DNA from: Actinobacteria bacterium OV320
GTDB taxonomy: Bacteria > Actinomycetota > Actinomycetes > Streptomycetales > Streptomycetaceae
NCBI GenBank assembly: GCA_001298545.1
Contig: LJCX01000019.1
Span: 328,582-392,581 of the forward strand
Reading direction: 5' to 3'
DNA length: 64,000 nucleotides
Positions within the stretch are counted from its first letter, which is position 1. Every line of letters starts with the position of its first letter. Position numbers and translations under genes: made by a program. The notes beneath the pieces are model-generated. The model was not told the DNA's origin, searched no databases, and was given only the letters and a program-made list of their open reading frames with translations. This document shows positions 1-8,279 of this stretch, piece after piece.

Positions 1-167
1 CGCCTCCCCACGTGCGCGTTCTCCCGCACAGTTCTTACGTGTCCATGACGCACAGCCCCAACAGCGGCTGCGAGCAGTCGCCTTGAGTGAGGCTGAGGAC
101 TCCCCGGCCGACGAGCGACACGCCTCGCCGCCGGGCCAAGGACCACGTCGTGACATCGGGAGTTCTC

Positions 168-1622
168 ATGCGAGCAGATCACAGGCGCGGCCGAAGCCGC
201 CGCAACGCCATCCTGGCGGTCACGGCGCTACTGGCAGGGGGCGGTGGTCTTGTGGCCGTGAACTACGCCGCGAACGCGTCCGACGTCAGCGCCGCCGCCC
301 CCACGACGCGGTCCGCCCAGACGATCAGCTGTCCGGACGTGAAGGGCGAACTGCCGGCCGTTCCCCAGCAGGCGCAGACCGAAGTGGACCGGAACCTGGC
401 GTTGTTGGACCGACAGACCGCGGAGGCCAACCAGCGGCTGGTGAACACCCATGGGGAGGGAGGCCCGGACTTCGTGCGGAACGCGATCCTCGGCCCCCTC
501 GAAAGCAAGAGGACGGCGGCCATCGAACGGATCGCCGTCGCCATCGGGCGGGTGGCCGCCAAGCCCTCGGGGCTGGGCGGCCTCGCCGCCTGCGACCTCG
601 GCCTGGACACGTCCGGGGCCGGGGCCGCGAGCCAGATCCCGGGCGGCGCCCAAGGCGACGGAGGCGACGAAAACAACGGAAGCGACGGAAGCGACGCCGG
701 ACAGCAGGGGAACGGGTCCGGTGCCGGAGAGCAGAGCGACGACGGGCCCACCGCGGCCGACTTCGTCGACATCACCACGGTGGCCCCGAACGTGCCCAGG
801 GTCCGTCGGCAGGCAGGCGCCTCGACCGGAGCATTCGTCTCCCGGTGCGGAGTCAACAAACAGGGACAGCACAACTCGGACAACGACATCGTGGCTCCGG
901 GTGTCAGCAACGGGGCACACCATGTCCACGACTACGTGGGCAACCGGAAGGTGGACTTCACCTCGACGAACGAGTCCCTGAGCGCCCAGGGCACCTCCTG
1001 CACCAACGGCGACCAGTCCGCGTACTACTGGCCCGTCCTGCGGGACACCACCCGTCAGGGCCCCGACGCCGACGCACTCGGCGGCGGCGCCGAGGGCAAC
1101 AAGGGAGCCATCCTGGTGCCCGCGACCGTCTCGATCAGTTACCAGGGCAGCCCCACGGGCAAGGTCGTGGCGATGCCCCGCTTCCTGCGGATCATCACCG
1201 GTGACGCGAAGGCTTTCACCAACGGCACCAAGAACGCCAACGCCCACTGGAGCTGCACCGGCTTCGAGAACAAGGTCCAGCTCACCGACAAGTACCCGAT
1301 CTGTCCCGGCGGCAGCAAGGTGGTGCGCAGCTTCGCCTTCCAGAGCTGCTGGGACGGCCGCAACGTCGACAGCGCCGATCACCGCAGCCACGTCGCCTTC
1401 GCCGACGCAGACGGCAACTGCGCCCAGGGCTTCAAGGCCATCCCGCAGCTGACCATGCGGCTCACCTACAAGGCCCCTGCGGCACCGGACTTCGCCGTCG
1501 ACGGCTTCCAGGGACAGCGGCACGGCGCCATCACGGACCACAACGACTTCATCAACGTCATGAACGACCGGCTCATGAACCAGGCGGTCTCCTGCATCAA
1601 CTCAGGTCGCCGCTGCGGCTGA
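168..1622 (+). CDS. Secreted DUF1996 domain protein
   Basis: The product is 484 aa. I start it at ATG 168, which has GGGAG five bases upstream; an in-frame GTG at 87 lies in sequence of non-coding character. The N-terminus is Arg-rich and followed by a hydrophobic stretch (about residues 11-30), so export by a signal peptide or signal anchor is likely. A helical segment (about 60-145) is followed by a Gly/Asp/Ser-rich linker (about 150-195) and then the DUF1996 domain (about 220-480), recognised from its paired cysteines, the His-rich HHVHDYVG stretch and the W-S-C-T-G segment. DUF1996 occurs in secreted actinobacterial and fungal proteins and has no agreed biochemical activity. A strong hairpin follows the stop. 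Confidence 0.85.
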   Translation: MRADHRRGRSRRNAILAVTALLAGGGGLVAVNYAANASDVSAAAPTTRSAQTISCPDVKGELPAVPQQAQTEVDRNLALLDRQTAEANQRLVNTHGEGGPDFVRNAILGPLESKRTAAIERIAVAIGRVAAKPSGLGGLAACDLGLDTSGAGAASQIPGGAQGDGGDENNGSDGSDAGQQGNGSGAGEQSDDGPTAADFVDITTVAPNVPRVRRQAGASTGAFVSRCGVNKQGQHNSDNDIVAPGVSNGAHHVHDYVGNRKVDFTSTNESLSAQGTSCTNGDQSAYYWPVLRDTTRQGPDADALGGGAEGNKGAILVPATVSISYQGSPTGKVVAMPRFLRIITGDAKAFTNGTKNANAHWSCTGFENKVQLTDKYPICPGGSKVVRSFAFQSCWDGRNVDSADHRSHVAFADADGNCAQGFKAIPQLTMRLTYKAPAAPDFAVDGFQGQRHGAITDHNDFINVMNDRLMNQAVSCINSGRRCG

Positions 1623-1669
1623 CCCGCTCCACCCGGGCCGCCACTCCCCCGGCTTGAAAGTCCTTCGCT

Positions 1670-1699
1670 CCGGCCTCGCCGCATGAACGGCGAGGCCGG
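1670..1699 (+). terminator. Hairpin terminator after the DUF1996 gene
   Basis: A perfect 12-bp inverted repeat (CCGGCCTCGCCG / CGGCGAGGCCGG) flanks a 6-base loop, 48 bases past the stop codon. It is followed by TTCGT rather than a long T-run, which is normal for Streptomyces terminators. Confidence 0.75.
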
Positions 1700-1810
1700 T
1701 TCGTCGCGTTCGGCGGATCGGTCCCCACTGGTGCTCGCCCCCCGAGGCAGCGGCACCACACAAGATCTTACGAAGCCCTTACGCGGCCACCTCGCGTGAC
1801 GTGACGCGCC

Positions 1811-1816
1811 TACGAT
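1811..1816 (+). promoter_or_regulatory. Putative -10 box for a leaderless transcript
   Basis: TACGAT lies six bases before the GTG at 1823, the spacing expected for a leaderless mRNA. There is no separate ribosome-binding site. I see no clear -35 element. Confidence 0.35.
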
Positions 1817-1822
1817 CGCGAG

Positions 1823-2506
1823 GTGTCGACCATCCGGAACATCGCCCTCGTCACCGCTGCACCCCTTCTGCTGGCCGCGGCGGGCGCCGCACACCCGCAC
1901 GGCCTGTCCAGGGCGAGCGCCGCGGACTGGACACATCTGCACATCGCACTGCTGCCGGTCTTCCCGCTGCTCACGGCCGGCCTCCTGGTCCCGCTGTGGT
2001 ACCGCCCCCGACCGGACCTCGCGGGCTTCGCCACGGTGATCGCCTGGACGAGCGCGTTCCTGTACGCGGCTTTCTACACCGGCCTCGACGCGGTGGCCGG
2101 TATCGCGGCGGGAACGGCCGTCGAGCACGCCGCCGGCACGGCGAACATCGGCCCCCTCAAGTACCCGCTCTACGACACGGGTGAGTCGCTCGGGCAGGTC
2201 GGCGCCTACGCTCTCATCGTCGCTGTCGTGGCCACGGCGGTCGCGCTCTACCCGGAGCACGGCGCGCGGGTCCTGCCCGGCACCGTGGTCCTCCTGGTGG
2301 CCGGCTGGTCCTTCATGGACAGCCACATCTTCTGGCCCCGCGGTGTGTGGACGATGCTCGGCTTCGCACTGGGTTTCGCCCTGCTCACCGCCGGGACCGG
2401 AAGGAGCGCATCCCTCCCGCTCCGCGCCCGCGTGGAACTCCGGGGGCGCGGAGGCGGGCCGGCGGGTTCTGGGACACGGTGCGACACGATCAGCCCTGCC
2501 CCCTGA
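1823..2506 (+). CDS. Integral membrane protein of unknown function
   Basis: The product is 227 aa, starting at a GTG that appears to be leaderless. About six hydrophobic segments fill residues 5-190: a possible uncleaved signal anchor, then a helix pair around 40-85 and further helices around 130-190. The family is not recognised. The last 35 residues are Arg/Gly-rich and unlike the membrane part, so the original stop may have been lost and the tail read through. The gene stands alone, and 106 bases downstream lies the remnant of an XRE-type regulator. Confidence 0.7.
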   Translation: MSTIRNIALVTAAPLLLAAAGAAHPHGLSRASAADWTHLHIALLPVFPLLTAGLLVPLWYRPRPDLAGFATVIAWTSAFLYAAFYTGLDAVAGIAAGTAVEHAAGTANIGPLKYPLYDTGESLGQVGAYALIVAVVATAVALYPEHGARVLPGTVVLLVAGWSFMDSHIFWPRGVWTMLGFALGFALLTAGTGRSASLPLRARVELRGRGGGPAGSGTRCDTISPAP

Positions 2507-2612
2507 CGCCCGCCGTAGGCAGGCCGAGATGTGCCAGGGCGTGTCCAGCGGGGGTGTGACAGGGCCCCTCTCGACGGGCAGGTCGTGCCGGGGGTGGAGA
2601 GAGACTGGCGGT

Positions 2613-2828
2613 ATGGCACCCGAGCAGCAGAGCGGCGGCGACGAACTGGGGCGCTTCCTGCGTGCCCGCCGCACCCGGACCAGCCCCCGGTCCGCCGGCC
2701 TCACTCGCTCCGCGTCGACGACCGGAATCCGGGACCCGGCGGAGACAGGGCACGCCCCTACGCGGATGGTGGGCGAGCCCTGTCCACCGGTTCCGATTCT
2801 CGGGTCCAGGAGGTCGTCGGGCAGATGA
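2613..2828 (+). pseudogene. Remnant of an XRE/MmyB-type regulator (N-terminus only)
   Basis: ATG 2613 follows a purine-rich GGAGAGAG sequence. The first 30 or so codons read like the start of the Streptomyces MmyB-type helix-turn-helix regulators (D-E-L-G-R-F-L-R-A-R-R-T-R-T-S-P, then A-G-L). The usual continuation, with the P-G-L-R-R-E-E-V-A-x-L-A-G-V helix-turn-helix and Y-Y-x-R-L-E-Q-G, is absent. The frame instead runs into Ser/Pro/Arg-rich sequence and stops. I read this as a decayed 5' end. It lies in the roughly 620-base gap at 2507-3126, in which I see no other gene. Confidence 0.55.
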
Positions 2829-3126
2829 GTGCGGGGGTGCCGGCCGTGGTGAACGGCGCACACCCCGTACGAGTGGCGCACACCCCCGCACGGGCCCCGC
2901 ACGGACCGCCGGCCCGCGGGCCGGATCCGGACGCGTGACCTGTGCCGCGCCGGGGAAGGCACACCCCGGCGGGGCGCCCACCGGTGTCCACGCCATCGAC
3001 CCGCTTGATCGCACACCCCCCGCGGCGAGCGATACTGGCCTTCGCACGTCGTCGCCACGTCGTCACCGCACTCACGAATGGACTCACCACATCTCCGCGA
3101 CCGTTCCGCCCACGACGCCCTCCACG

Positions 3127-4293
3127 GTGTGGCAGACCCGTGGCCGTCACACCGGCCCCACCGCTCCGGACGTCCTGCGCAAGCACCTTCAGGCACTCAA
3201 GGACGCCGAGACCGTCCAGGACTTCATGGAGCTGCCGGACACCGACACCCCCGAGGGGGAGACGGCCTTCGAAGCCCGGTGGCTGGTCGCGGAGGAGGTG
3301 ACCGTCCGTGCCCGGCTCAGGCTCGCCGAGTGGTCGGGCCAGGGCCAGGAATGGACGCTGACGGCGGAGGCGGAGCGACCGTGGGACCAGCGGTGGCCCT
3401 CGCCCGCCGGGATGTTCTGGTCCTGGGAGGCGGACACCCCGTGGGGCAACGAGACCGTCACCGGTGAGCGTTTCCTCGTCGCGAACCCGCTTCCGGCCGA
3501 CGAGAAGGAGCTGCGGCGCACGCTCCGGGGCGCCCTGCGGGACACCTGGGCCGTCCACCTCGTCGTGCACGAGGCCATGACACCCGACGAGCGGGGCCGG
3601 CGGTCGCTGGTCCCGCTGCTGCCGCCCGGCCTGCACCACCGGGTCGTCGAGCACCGCGCGGCCCCGCACCAGCTGCGCACCGTGAACTGGGCGCTCAAGG
3701 AGGCCCGGGTGGAGGTGCCGCGCGGCGGGGCGCTGGTGCTGCCGGGCGTCCCCGCCCCGGCCGACTACGACGCCGCCGACCACTCGGTGCGCAGCGTGTT
3801 CCTGGACGGCACGCATCCCACCGAGCTGCTGGACGCGGTACGGCGCTTCGCGGCGCTGCCCAGGCCGCTGCCGGAGGACGCCGACGCCGCGCTCACCGCC
3901 CTGCGCGAGGAGTGGCAGCTGCTGACCCCGGAGGAGGAGCTCGCCCGCGAACGCAAGCTCGTGGTGATGTACAAGGAGGCGCTGGAGGCGATGACGGAGT
4001 CCCGGGACCTGTACCGGGAGGCCGCCGAGCACGCCCACGAGGCGCTGGCCGCGTACCGGGAGGCGGCGGCCGAGGCCGGGGAACCGCAACAGGCGCCGGC
4101 CAGGAAGAGCGGCTCGCCGTTCCAGCAGCTGGGCCGGACCCTGGAGCGGTTCAAGGAGTCGACCAAGGGCCTGCGCCCGGTGGGGCCCGCCGCTCCCGCG
4201 GCTCGGGTGGAGTCGCCGGAACAGGACCGCACCGGCGCCGGGAGCACGACCGGGGCCACCGGCGGCGACGAATCCGAGGTCACCGACCGGTAA
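3127..4293 (+). CDS. Hypothetical protein with C-terminal coiled coil
   Basis: About 388 aa if it starts at GTG 3127. The frame is open further upstream, but that part is Pro/Arg/Gly-rich and not protein-like; a start at ATG 3226 is also possible. The body is acidic and Trp-rich, with paired W-S-W / W-G-N motifs near residues 99-108. A predicted long helix or coiled coil rich in E, A, R and Y occupies about residues 265-330, followed by a flexible Pro/Thr/Gly tail. There is no signal peptide and no catalytic motif that I recognise. The 192 bases between it and the oxidoreductase operon hold no gene. Confidence 0.6.
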   Translation: MWQTRGRHTGPTAPDVLRKHLQALKDAETVQDFMELPDTDTPEGETAFEARWLVAEEVTVRARLRLAEWSGQGQEWTLTAEAERPWDQRWPSPAGMFWSWEADTPWGNETVTGERFLVANPLPADEKELRRTLRGALRDTWAVHLVVHEAMTPDERGRRSLVPLLPPGLHHRVVEHRAAPHQLRTVNWALKEARVEVPRGGALVLPGVPAPADYDAADHSVRSVFLDGTHPTELLDAVRRFAALPRPLPEDADAALTALREEWQLLTPEEELARERKLVVMYKEALEAMTESRDLYREAAEHAHEALAAYREAAAEAGEPQQAPARKSGSPFQQLGRTLERFKESTKGLRPVGPAAPAARVESPEQDRTGAGSTTGATGGDESEVTDR

Positions 4294-4370
4294 GGGGTCG
4301 GCGGGCCGGCAGGCCGGGAGGTATGTCGGTAGGTGCCGGTGGGCGCCCTGTCGGCGACCGTGCCCCGTGC

Positions 4371-4394
4371 GTGTCCGTCCGTGTCCGTCCGTGC
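4371..4394. repeat. Short tandem repeat, 10-bp unit
   Basis: GTGTCCGTCC occurs twice in tandem, followed by a partial third copy, about 90 bases upstream of the oxidoreductase operon. Confidence 0.8.
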
Positions 4395-4485
4395 GCGAAT
4401 TACCTCGTACCGGGACGTGTCACACGCCGCTGTCTGGATACGCGGTCCCCACGGCATCACGGACCGCCCCGGAAGGGACCCGCAC

Positions 4486-5046
4486 ATGGGCAGCGAGCAC
4501 GGCCCCCGGTCATCGCCCCACCGATCCGACACGACGCTGCGCGTCAACGGCAAGCCGCACACCCTCACCGTCGACCACCGGCGCGTACTGCTGGACCTGC
4601 TGCGGGAGGATCTGGACCTCACCGGAGCGAAGAAGGGCTGCGACCACGGTCAGTGCGGCGCGTGCACCGTTCTCGTCGACGGGCGGCGCGTCAACAGCTG
4701 TCTGCTGCTCGCCGTCACCCTGGACGGCAGCGACATCACGACCGTCGAGGGCCTGTCCGGGGACGGCGAGGATCCGCATCCGCTCCAGCGGGCCTTCCTG
4801 GAGCGCGACGCCTTCCAGTGCGGATACTGCACACCCGGACAGCTCTGCTCGGCGGTGGGCGCGCTCGCCGAGGCGGAGTCGGGCCATCCCTCGCACGTCA
4901 CGGACCCCGCGACGCCCTCCGGACGGCCGGTCGCGCTGGACCGGGACGAGATCCGCGAGCGGCTCAGCGGCAATCTCTGCCGCTGCGGCGCGTACCCGCG
5001 CATCGTCGACGCCGTCGAGGACGTGACCGGGGCGGGCGGCACATGA
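4486..5046 (+). CDS. paoA: PaoA-like [2Fe-2S] subunit of molybdenum aldehyde oxidoreductase
   Basis: The product is 186 aa, starting at ATG 4486 behind GGAAGGGA. It is the electron-transfer subunit of a xanthine-oxidase-family hydroxylase. The ferredoxin-type cluster ligands are Cys52, Cys57, Cys60 and Cys72, and the second, all-helical cluster ligands are Cys112, Cys115, Cys165 and Cys167 (CGYC and CRC motifs). E. coli PaoA carries a Tat signal. This protein has none, so the complex should be cytoplasmic here. The stop codon lies in a 15-bp tandem repeat that fills the gap before the FAD subunit gene. Compared with other family members, residues 133-150 form a small Pro/Ser-rich insertion. 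Confidence 0.9.
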   Translation: MGSEHGPRSSPHRSDTTLRVNGKPHTLTVDHRRVLLDLLREDLDLTGAKKGCDHGQCGACTVLVDGRRVNSCLLLAVTLDGSDITTVEGLSGDGEDPHPLQRAFLERDAFQCGYCTPGQLCSAVGALAEAESGHPSHVTDPATPSGRPVALDRDEIRERLSGNLCRCGAYPRIVDAVEDVTGAGGT

Positions 5047-5081
5047 CGGGGCAGCACATGACGGGGCAGCACATGACGGGG
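5041..5081. repeat. 15-bp tandem repeat between the Fe-S and FAD subunit genes
   Basis: ACATGACGGGGCAGC is repeated about 2.7 times. The first unit contains the stop codon of the Fe-S subunit. Each unit carries an in-frame ATG, so a 26-codon frame (5043-5123) overlaps the upstream stop as ATGA and ends four bases before the next GTG start. Whether it is translated is unknown. Confidence 0.85.
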
Positions 5082-5127
5082 CCGGCGGCCCAAGGGCACG
5101 ACCGGGGCAACCAGAGGACGTGATCCG

Positions 5128-6168
5128 GTGGAAACCTTCGCCTACGTACGGGCCGGCAGTCTCGCGGAGGCCGCCGAAGCCTTCGCCACGCACCCGGGCG
5201 CACGCTATCTGGGCGGCGGCACCAACCTCGTCGACCTGATGAAGCTCGGCGTGGAACGGCCGACCGCCCTCGTCGACGTCACCCGGCTGCCGCTGGACGA
5301 GGTGACGGAGCTGCCGGACGGGTCGCTGCGGATCGGCGCCCTGGTGCGCAACAGCGACCTCGCGGCGCACCCACGCGTGCGTGACCGCTACCCCGTGCTC
5401 TCCCAGGCGGTGCTCGCGGGCGCCTCGGGTCAGCTGCGCAACGCCGCCACCACCGGCGGGAACCTGCTCCAGCGCACCCGCTGCCCGTACTTCCAGGACG
5501 TCTCCAAGCCGTGCAACAAACGGGAGCCGGGCAGCGGCTGCGCCGCCCGGGACGGCGTGCACCGCGACCACGCGGTGCTCGGGTACTCCGAGCACTGCAT
5601 CGCCACCCACCCGTCGGACATGGCGGTGGCCCTGGCCGCGCTGGACGCCGAGGTCGAGCTGTACGGCACGGCGGGCGTGCGCCGGGTGGCGGCGGCCGAG
5701 TTCCACCGGCTGCCCGGGGAGGAACCGGAGCGGGACACCGTGATCGAACCCGGCGAGCTCGTCACCGCCGTCCTGCTGCCCGCCGCCACGGCCGGGCTGC
5801 CGTCCGCGTACCGCAAGGCGCGCGACCGGGCCTCGTACGCCTTCGCGCTGGCCTCCGTCGCCGTGGTCCTGGAGGTCGCCGACGGGGTCGTCGCGCGGGT
5901 GGGGATCGCCTTCGGGGCACTGTCCCACCGCCCGTGGCGGGCGCGGCGGGCCGAGGAGGCACTGCTGGGCGCGGCTCCCACCCGGGCGGCCTTCGAACGC
6001 GCCGCCGAGCTGGAACTCTCCGAAGCCCGGCCGCTGCGCGACAACGCGTACAAGGTGCCGCTGGCCCACAACCTCGCCGTCGACGTCCTGACCCGACTCG
6101 TACCGCACGAGCCCGGACCGGACGGGCCGCCACCGCACGAGCCCGGATCGCGGGAGGAGGACTCATGA
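5128..6168 (+). CDS. paoB: PaoB-like FAD subunit with an extra [4Fe-4S] site
   Basis: The product is 346 aa, starting at GTG 5128 with AGAGGACG upstream. It is the FAD-binding (CoxM/PaoB) subunit that passes electrons between the Fe-S clusters and the final acceptor. FAD-binding motifs G-G-G-T-N-L (29-34) and T-T-G-G-N (108-112) are intact. Cys119, Cys129, Cys138 and Cys157 sit in a loop also seen in E. coli PaoB, where four cysteines hold an additional [4Fe-4S] cluster; ordinary CoxM-type subunits lack this loop. The stop overlaps the next start as ATGA, so the subunits are translationally coupled. Confidence 0.9.
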   Translation: METFAYVRAGSLAEAAEAFATHPGARYLGGGTNLVDLMKLGVERPTALVDVTRLPLDEVTELPDGSLRIGALVRNSDLAAHPRVRDRYPVLSQAVLAGASGQLRNAATTGGNLLQRTRCPYFQDVSKPCNKREPGSGCAARDGVHRDHAVLGYSEHCIATHPSDMAVALAALDAEVELYGTAGVRRVAAAEFHRLPGEEPERDTVIEPGELVTAVLLPAATAGLPSAYRKARDRASYAFALASVAVVLEVADGVVARVGIAFGALSHRPWRARRAEEALLGAAPTRAAFERAAELELSEARPLRDNAYKVPLAHNLAVDVLTRLVPHEPGPDGPPPHEPGSREEDS

Positions 6169-8279
6169 CCGCCGTGGGCGCTTCCGCCGAGCGCAGGGAG
6201 GGCCGGGAGAAGGTCACCGGAACTGCCCGCTACGCCGCCGAACAGCCCCTTCCCGGGCGGCTGTTCGCCCGTCCGGTCCCGGCGGCGATCGTGCGCGGCC
6301 GGGTGACCGACATCGACGACACGGCGGCGCTGGCGCTGCCCGGTGTCGTCACCGTGCTCACCCACCGCAACGCGCCCCGCCTCGCCTCCGCGGACGACGC
6401 CACCCTCGCCGTGCTCCAGGACCCCGAGGTTCCGAACCGGGGCTGGTTCGTCGCCCTGGTGGTGGCCGACAGCCCCGAGGCGGCCCGGGCCGGCGCCGCC
6501 GCCGTGCGGGTCACCTGTGTCGAGGACAAGCACGACGTCACGCTCACCGCGACGCACCCGCAGGCGTACGTCCCCGAGAAGATCAACGGGATGTTTCCGG
6601 GCGTACGGGAACTGGGCGACCCCGACGGCGCGTTCGCCGACGCGGACGTGCGGGTCGACGTCGGCTACCAGGTGCCGCCCCTGCACAACCACCCCATGGA
6701 GCCGCACGCCAGCACCGCGCACTGGGACGGCGAACGGCTCACCGTGCACACCTCCAGCCAGGGCACCACGGCCGTACGCGCCGTGCTCGGCACGATGTTC
6801 GGGCTGGCGGACGAGCGGATCACGGTCGTGGCCGAGCATGTCGGGGGCGGCTTCGGGTCCAAGGGCACGCCCCGGCCGGACGTGGTGCTCGCCGCGATGG
6901 CCGCGTGGCACACCGGACGCCCGGTCACCGTGGTCCTCCCCCGGCGCGTGCTGCCCACCTCCGTCGGCCACCGGGCGTCCACCCTGCACCGGCTGCGCCT
7001 GGGCGCGGACTCCGACGGCCGGCTCACGTCACTTGTCCACGAGGTGACCACGTACACGTCGCGGATCAAGGAGTTCGTCGAGTACGCGGGCATGCCGGCC
7101 CGCATCATGTACGCCGCCCCGAACCTGCGCAGCCGGCATCACGTGGTCCGGCTCGACGTGCCGACGCCGTCCTGGATGCGGGCCCCCGGTGAGGCGCCGG
7201 GCATGTACGCCCTGGAGTCGGCGCTGGACGAGCTCGCCGAGGCCCTCGGGATGGATCCGGTCGAGGTGCGGGTCCGCAACGAGCCGGACGCCGAACCGGA
7301 CAGCGGCAAGCCGTTCAGCAGCCGACACCTCGTCGAGTGCCTGCGGGAGGGCGCCCGCCGGTTCGGGTGGTCCGACCGGGACCCCCGTCCCCGCACGCGT
7401 TCCGCCGGCCCGCTGCTGCTCGGGACGGGCGTGGCCGCCGCCACGTACCCGGTGCAGGTGTATCCGTCGAGGGCGGCGGCGCGTGCCCTGCCGGACGGGT
7501 CCTTCCTCGTCGAGGTGAACGCCGCGGACATCGGCACCGGCGCCCGTACGGTCCTTGCGCAGGCCGCGGCGGACGCCCTGCAGGCACCCCTGGAGCGGGT
7601 GCGGATCCACGTGGGCAACAGTGATCTGCCGCCGGCCCCGCTGGCGGGCGGTTCCTCGGGTACCGCCTCCTGGGGCTGGGCGGTGCACGATGCCTGCACA
7701 CGGCTCGCCGCGCAGCTGGCGGAACATCAGGGTCCGCTGCCCGACGAGGGGTTGGAGGCGCGCGCCGACACCAAGGGGGCGGCCGACGCCGAAAGTCCCT
7801 TCGCGCGGCACGCGTTCGGGGCGCACTTCGCGGAGGTCTCCGTGGACACGGTGACCGGAGAGGTGCGGGTGCGCCGGCTGCTCGGGGTGTACGCGGCGGG
7901 ACGCATCCTCAACCCCCGTACCGCGCGCTCCCAGTTCGTCGGCGGGATGACCATGGGCCTGGGCATGGCGCTGACCGAGGGCAGCACCCTGGACCCCGCC
8001 TTCGGCGACTTCACGGAGTCGGATCTCGCGGCCTATCACGTGCCCGCGCACGCCGACGTCCCGGACATCGAGGCGCACTGGATCCACGAGGACGATCCGC
8101 ATCTCAACCCGCTGGGCGGCAAGGGGATCGGAGAGATCGGCATCGTGGGCACGGCGGCCGCCCTCGGCAACGCCGTGCACCACGCCACGGGCGTCCGCTT
8201 CCGCGAACTGCCCCTGACCCCCGACCGGGTGCTGACGGGCCTGCTGGAGACCCCTCGGCACCCGGTACCGGCCGGTTAG
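6165..8279 (+). CDS. paoC: PaoC-like molybdopterin catalytic subunit
   Basis: The product is 704 aa, starting at the ATG that overlaps the paoB stop. It is the molybdenum-cofactor (molybdopterin cytosine dinucleotide type) subunit that hydroxylates aldehydes or N-heterocycles. It has the N-terminal a/b hammerhead (about 1-110) and the two Moco-binding domains, with glycine-rich G-G-G-F-G-S-K near residue 230 and the C-terminal G-K-G-I-G-E-I-G segment carrying the catalytic glutamate. No PaoD/XdhC-type cofactor-insertion gene lies beside it, so that function must come from elsewhere. Its TAG stop overlaps the TAA of the convergent gene by three bases. Confidence 0.9.
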   Translation: MTAVGASAERREGREKVTGTARYAAEQPLPGRLFARPVPAAIVRGRVTDIDDTAALALPGVVTVLTHRNAPRLASADDATLAVLQDPEVPNRGWFVALVVADSPEAARAGAAAVRVTCVEDKHDVTLTATHPQAYVPEKINGMFPGVRELGDPDGAFADADVRVDVGYQVPPLHNHPMEPHASTAHWDGERLTVHTSSQGTTAVRAVLGTMFGLADERITVVAEHVGGGFGSKGTPRPDVVLAAMAAWHTGRPVTVVLPRRVLPTSVGHRASTLHRLRLGADSDGRLTSLVHEVTTYTSRIKEFVEYAGMPARIMYAAPNLRSRHHVVRLDVPTPSWMRAPGEAPGMYALESALDELAEALGMDPVEVRVRNEPDAEPDSGKPFSSRHLVECLREGARRFGWSDRDPRPRTRSAGPLLLGTGVAAATYPVQVYPSRAAARALPDGSFLVEVNAADIGTGARTVLAQAAADALQAPLERVRIHVGNSDLPPAPLAGGSSGTASWGWAVHDACTRLAAQLAEHQGPLPDEGLEARADTKGAADAESPFARHAFGAHFAEVSVDTVTGEVRVRRLLGVYAAGRILNPRTARSQFVGGMTMGLGMALTEGSTLDPAFGDFTESDLAAYHVPAHADVPDIEAHWIHEDDPHLNPLGGKGIGEIGIVGTAAALGNAVHHATGVRFRELPLTPDRVLTGLLETPRHPVPAG

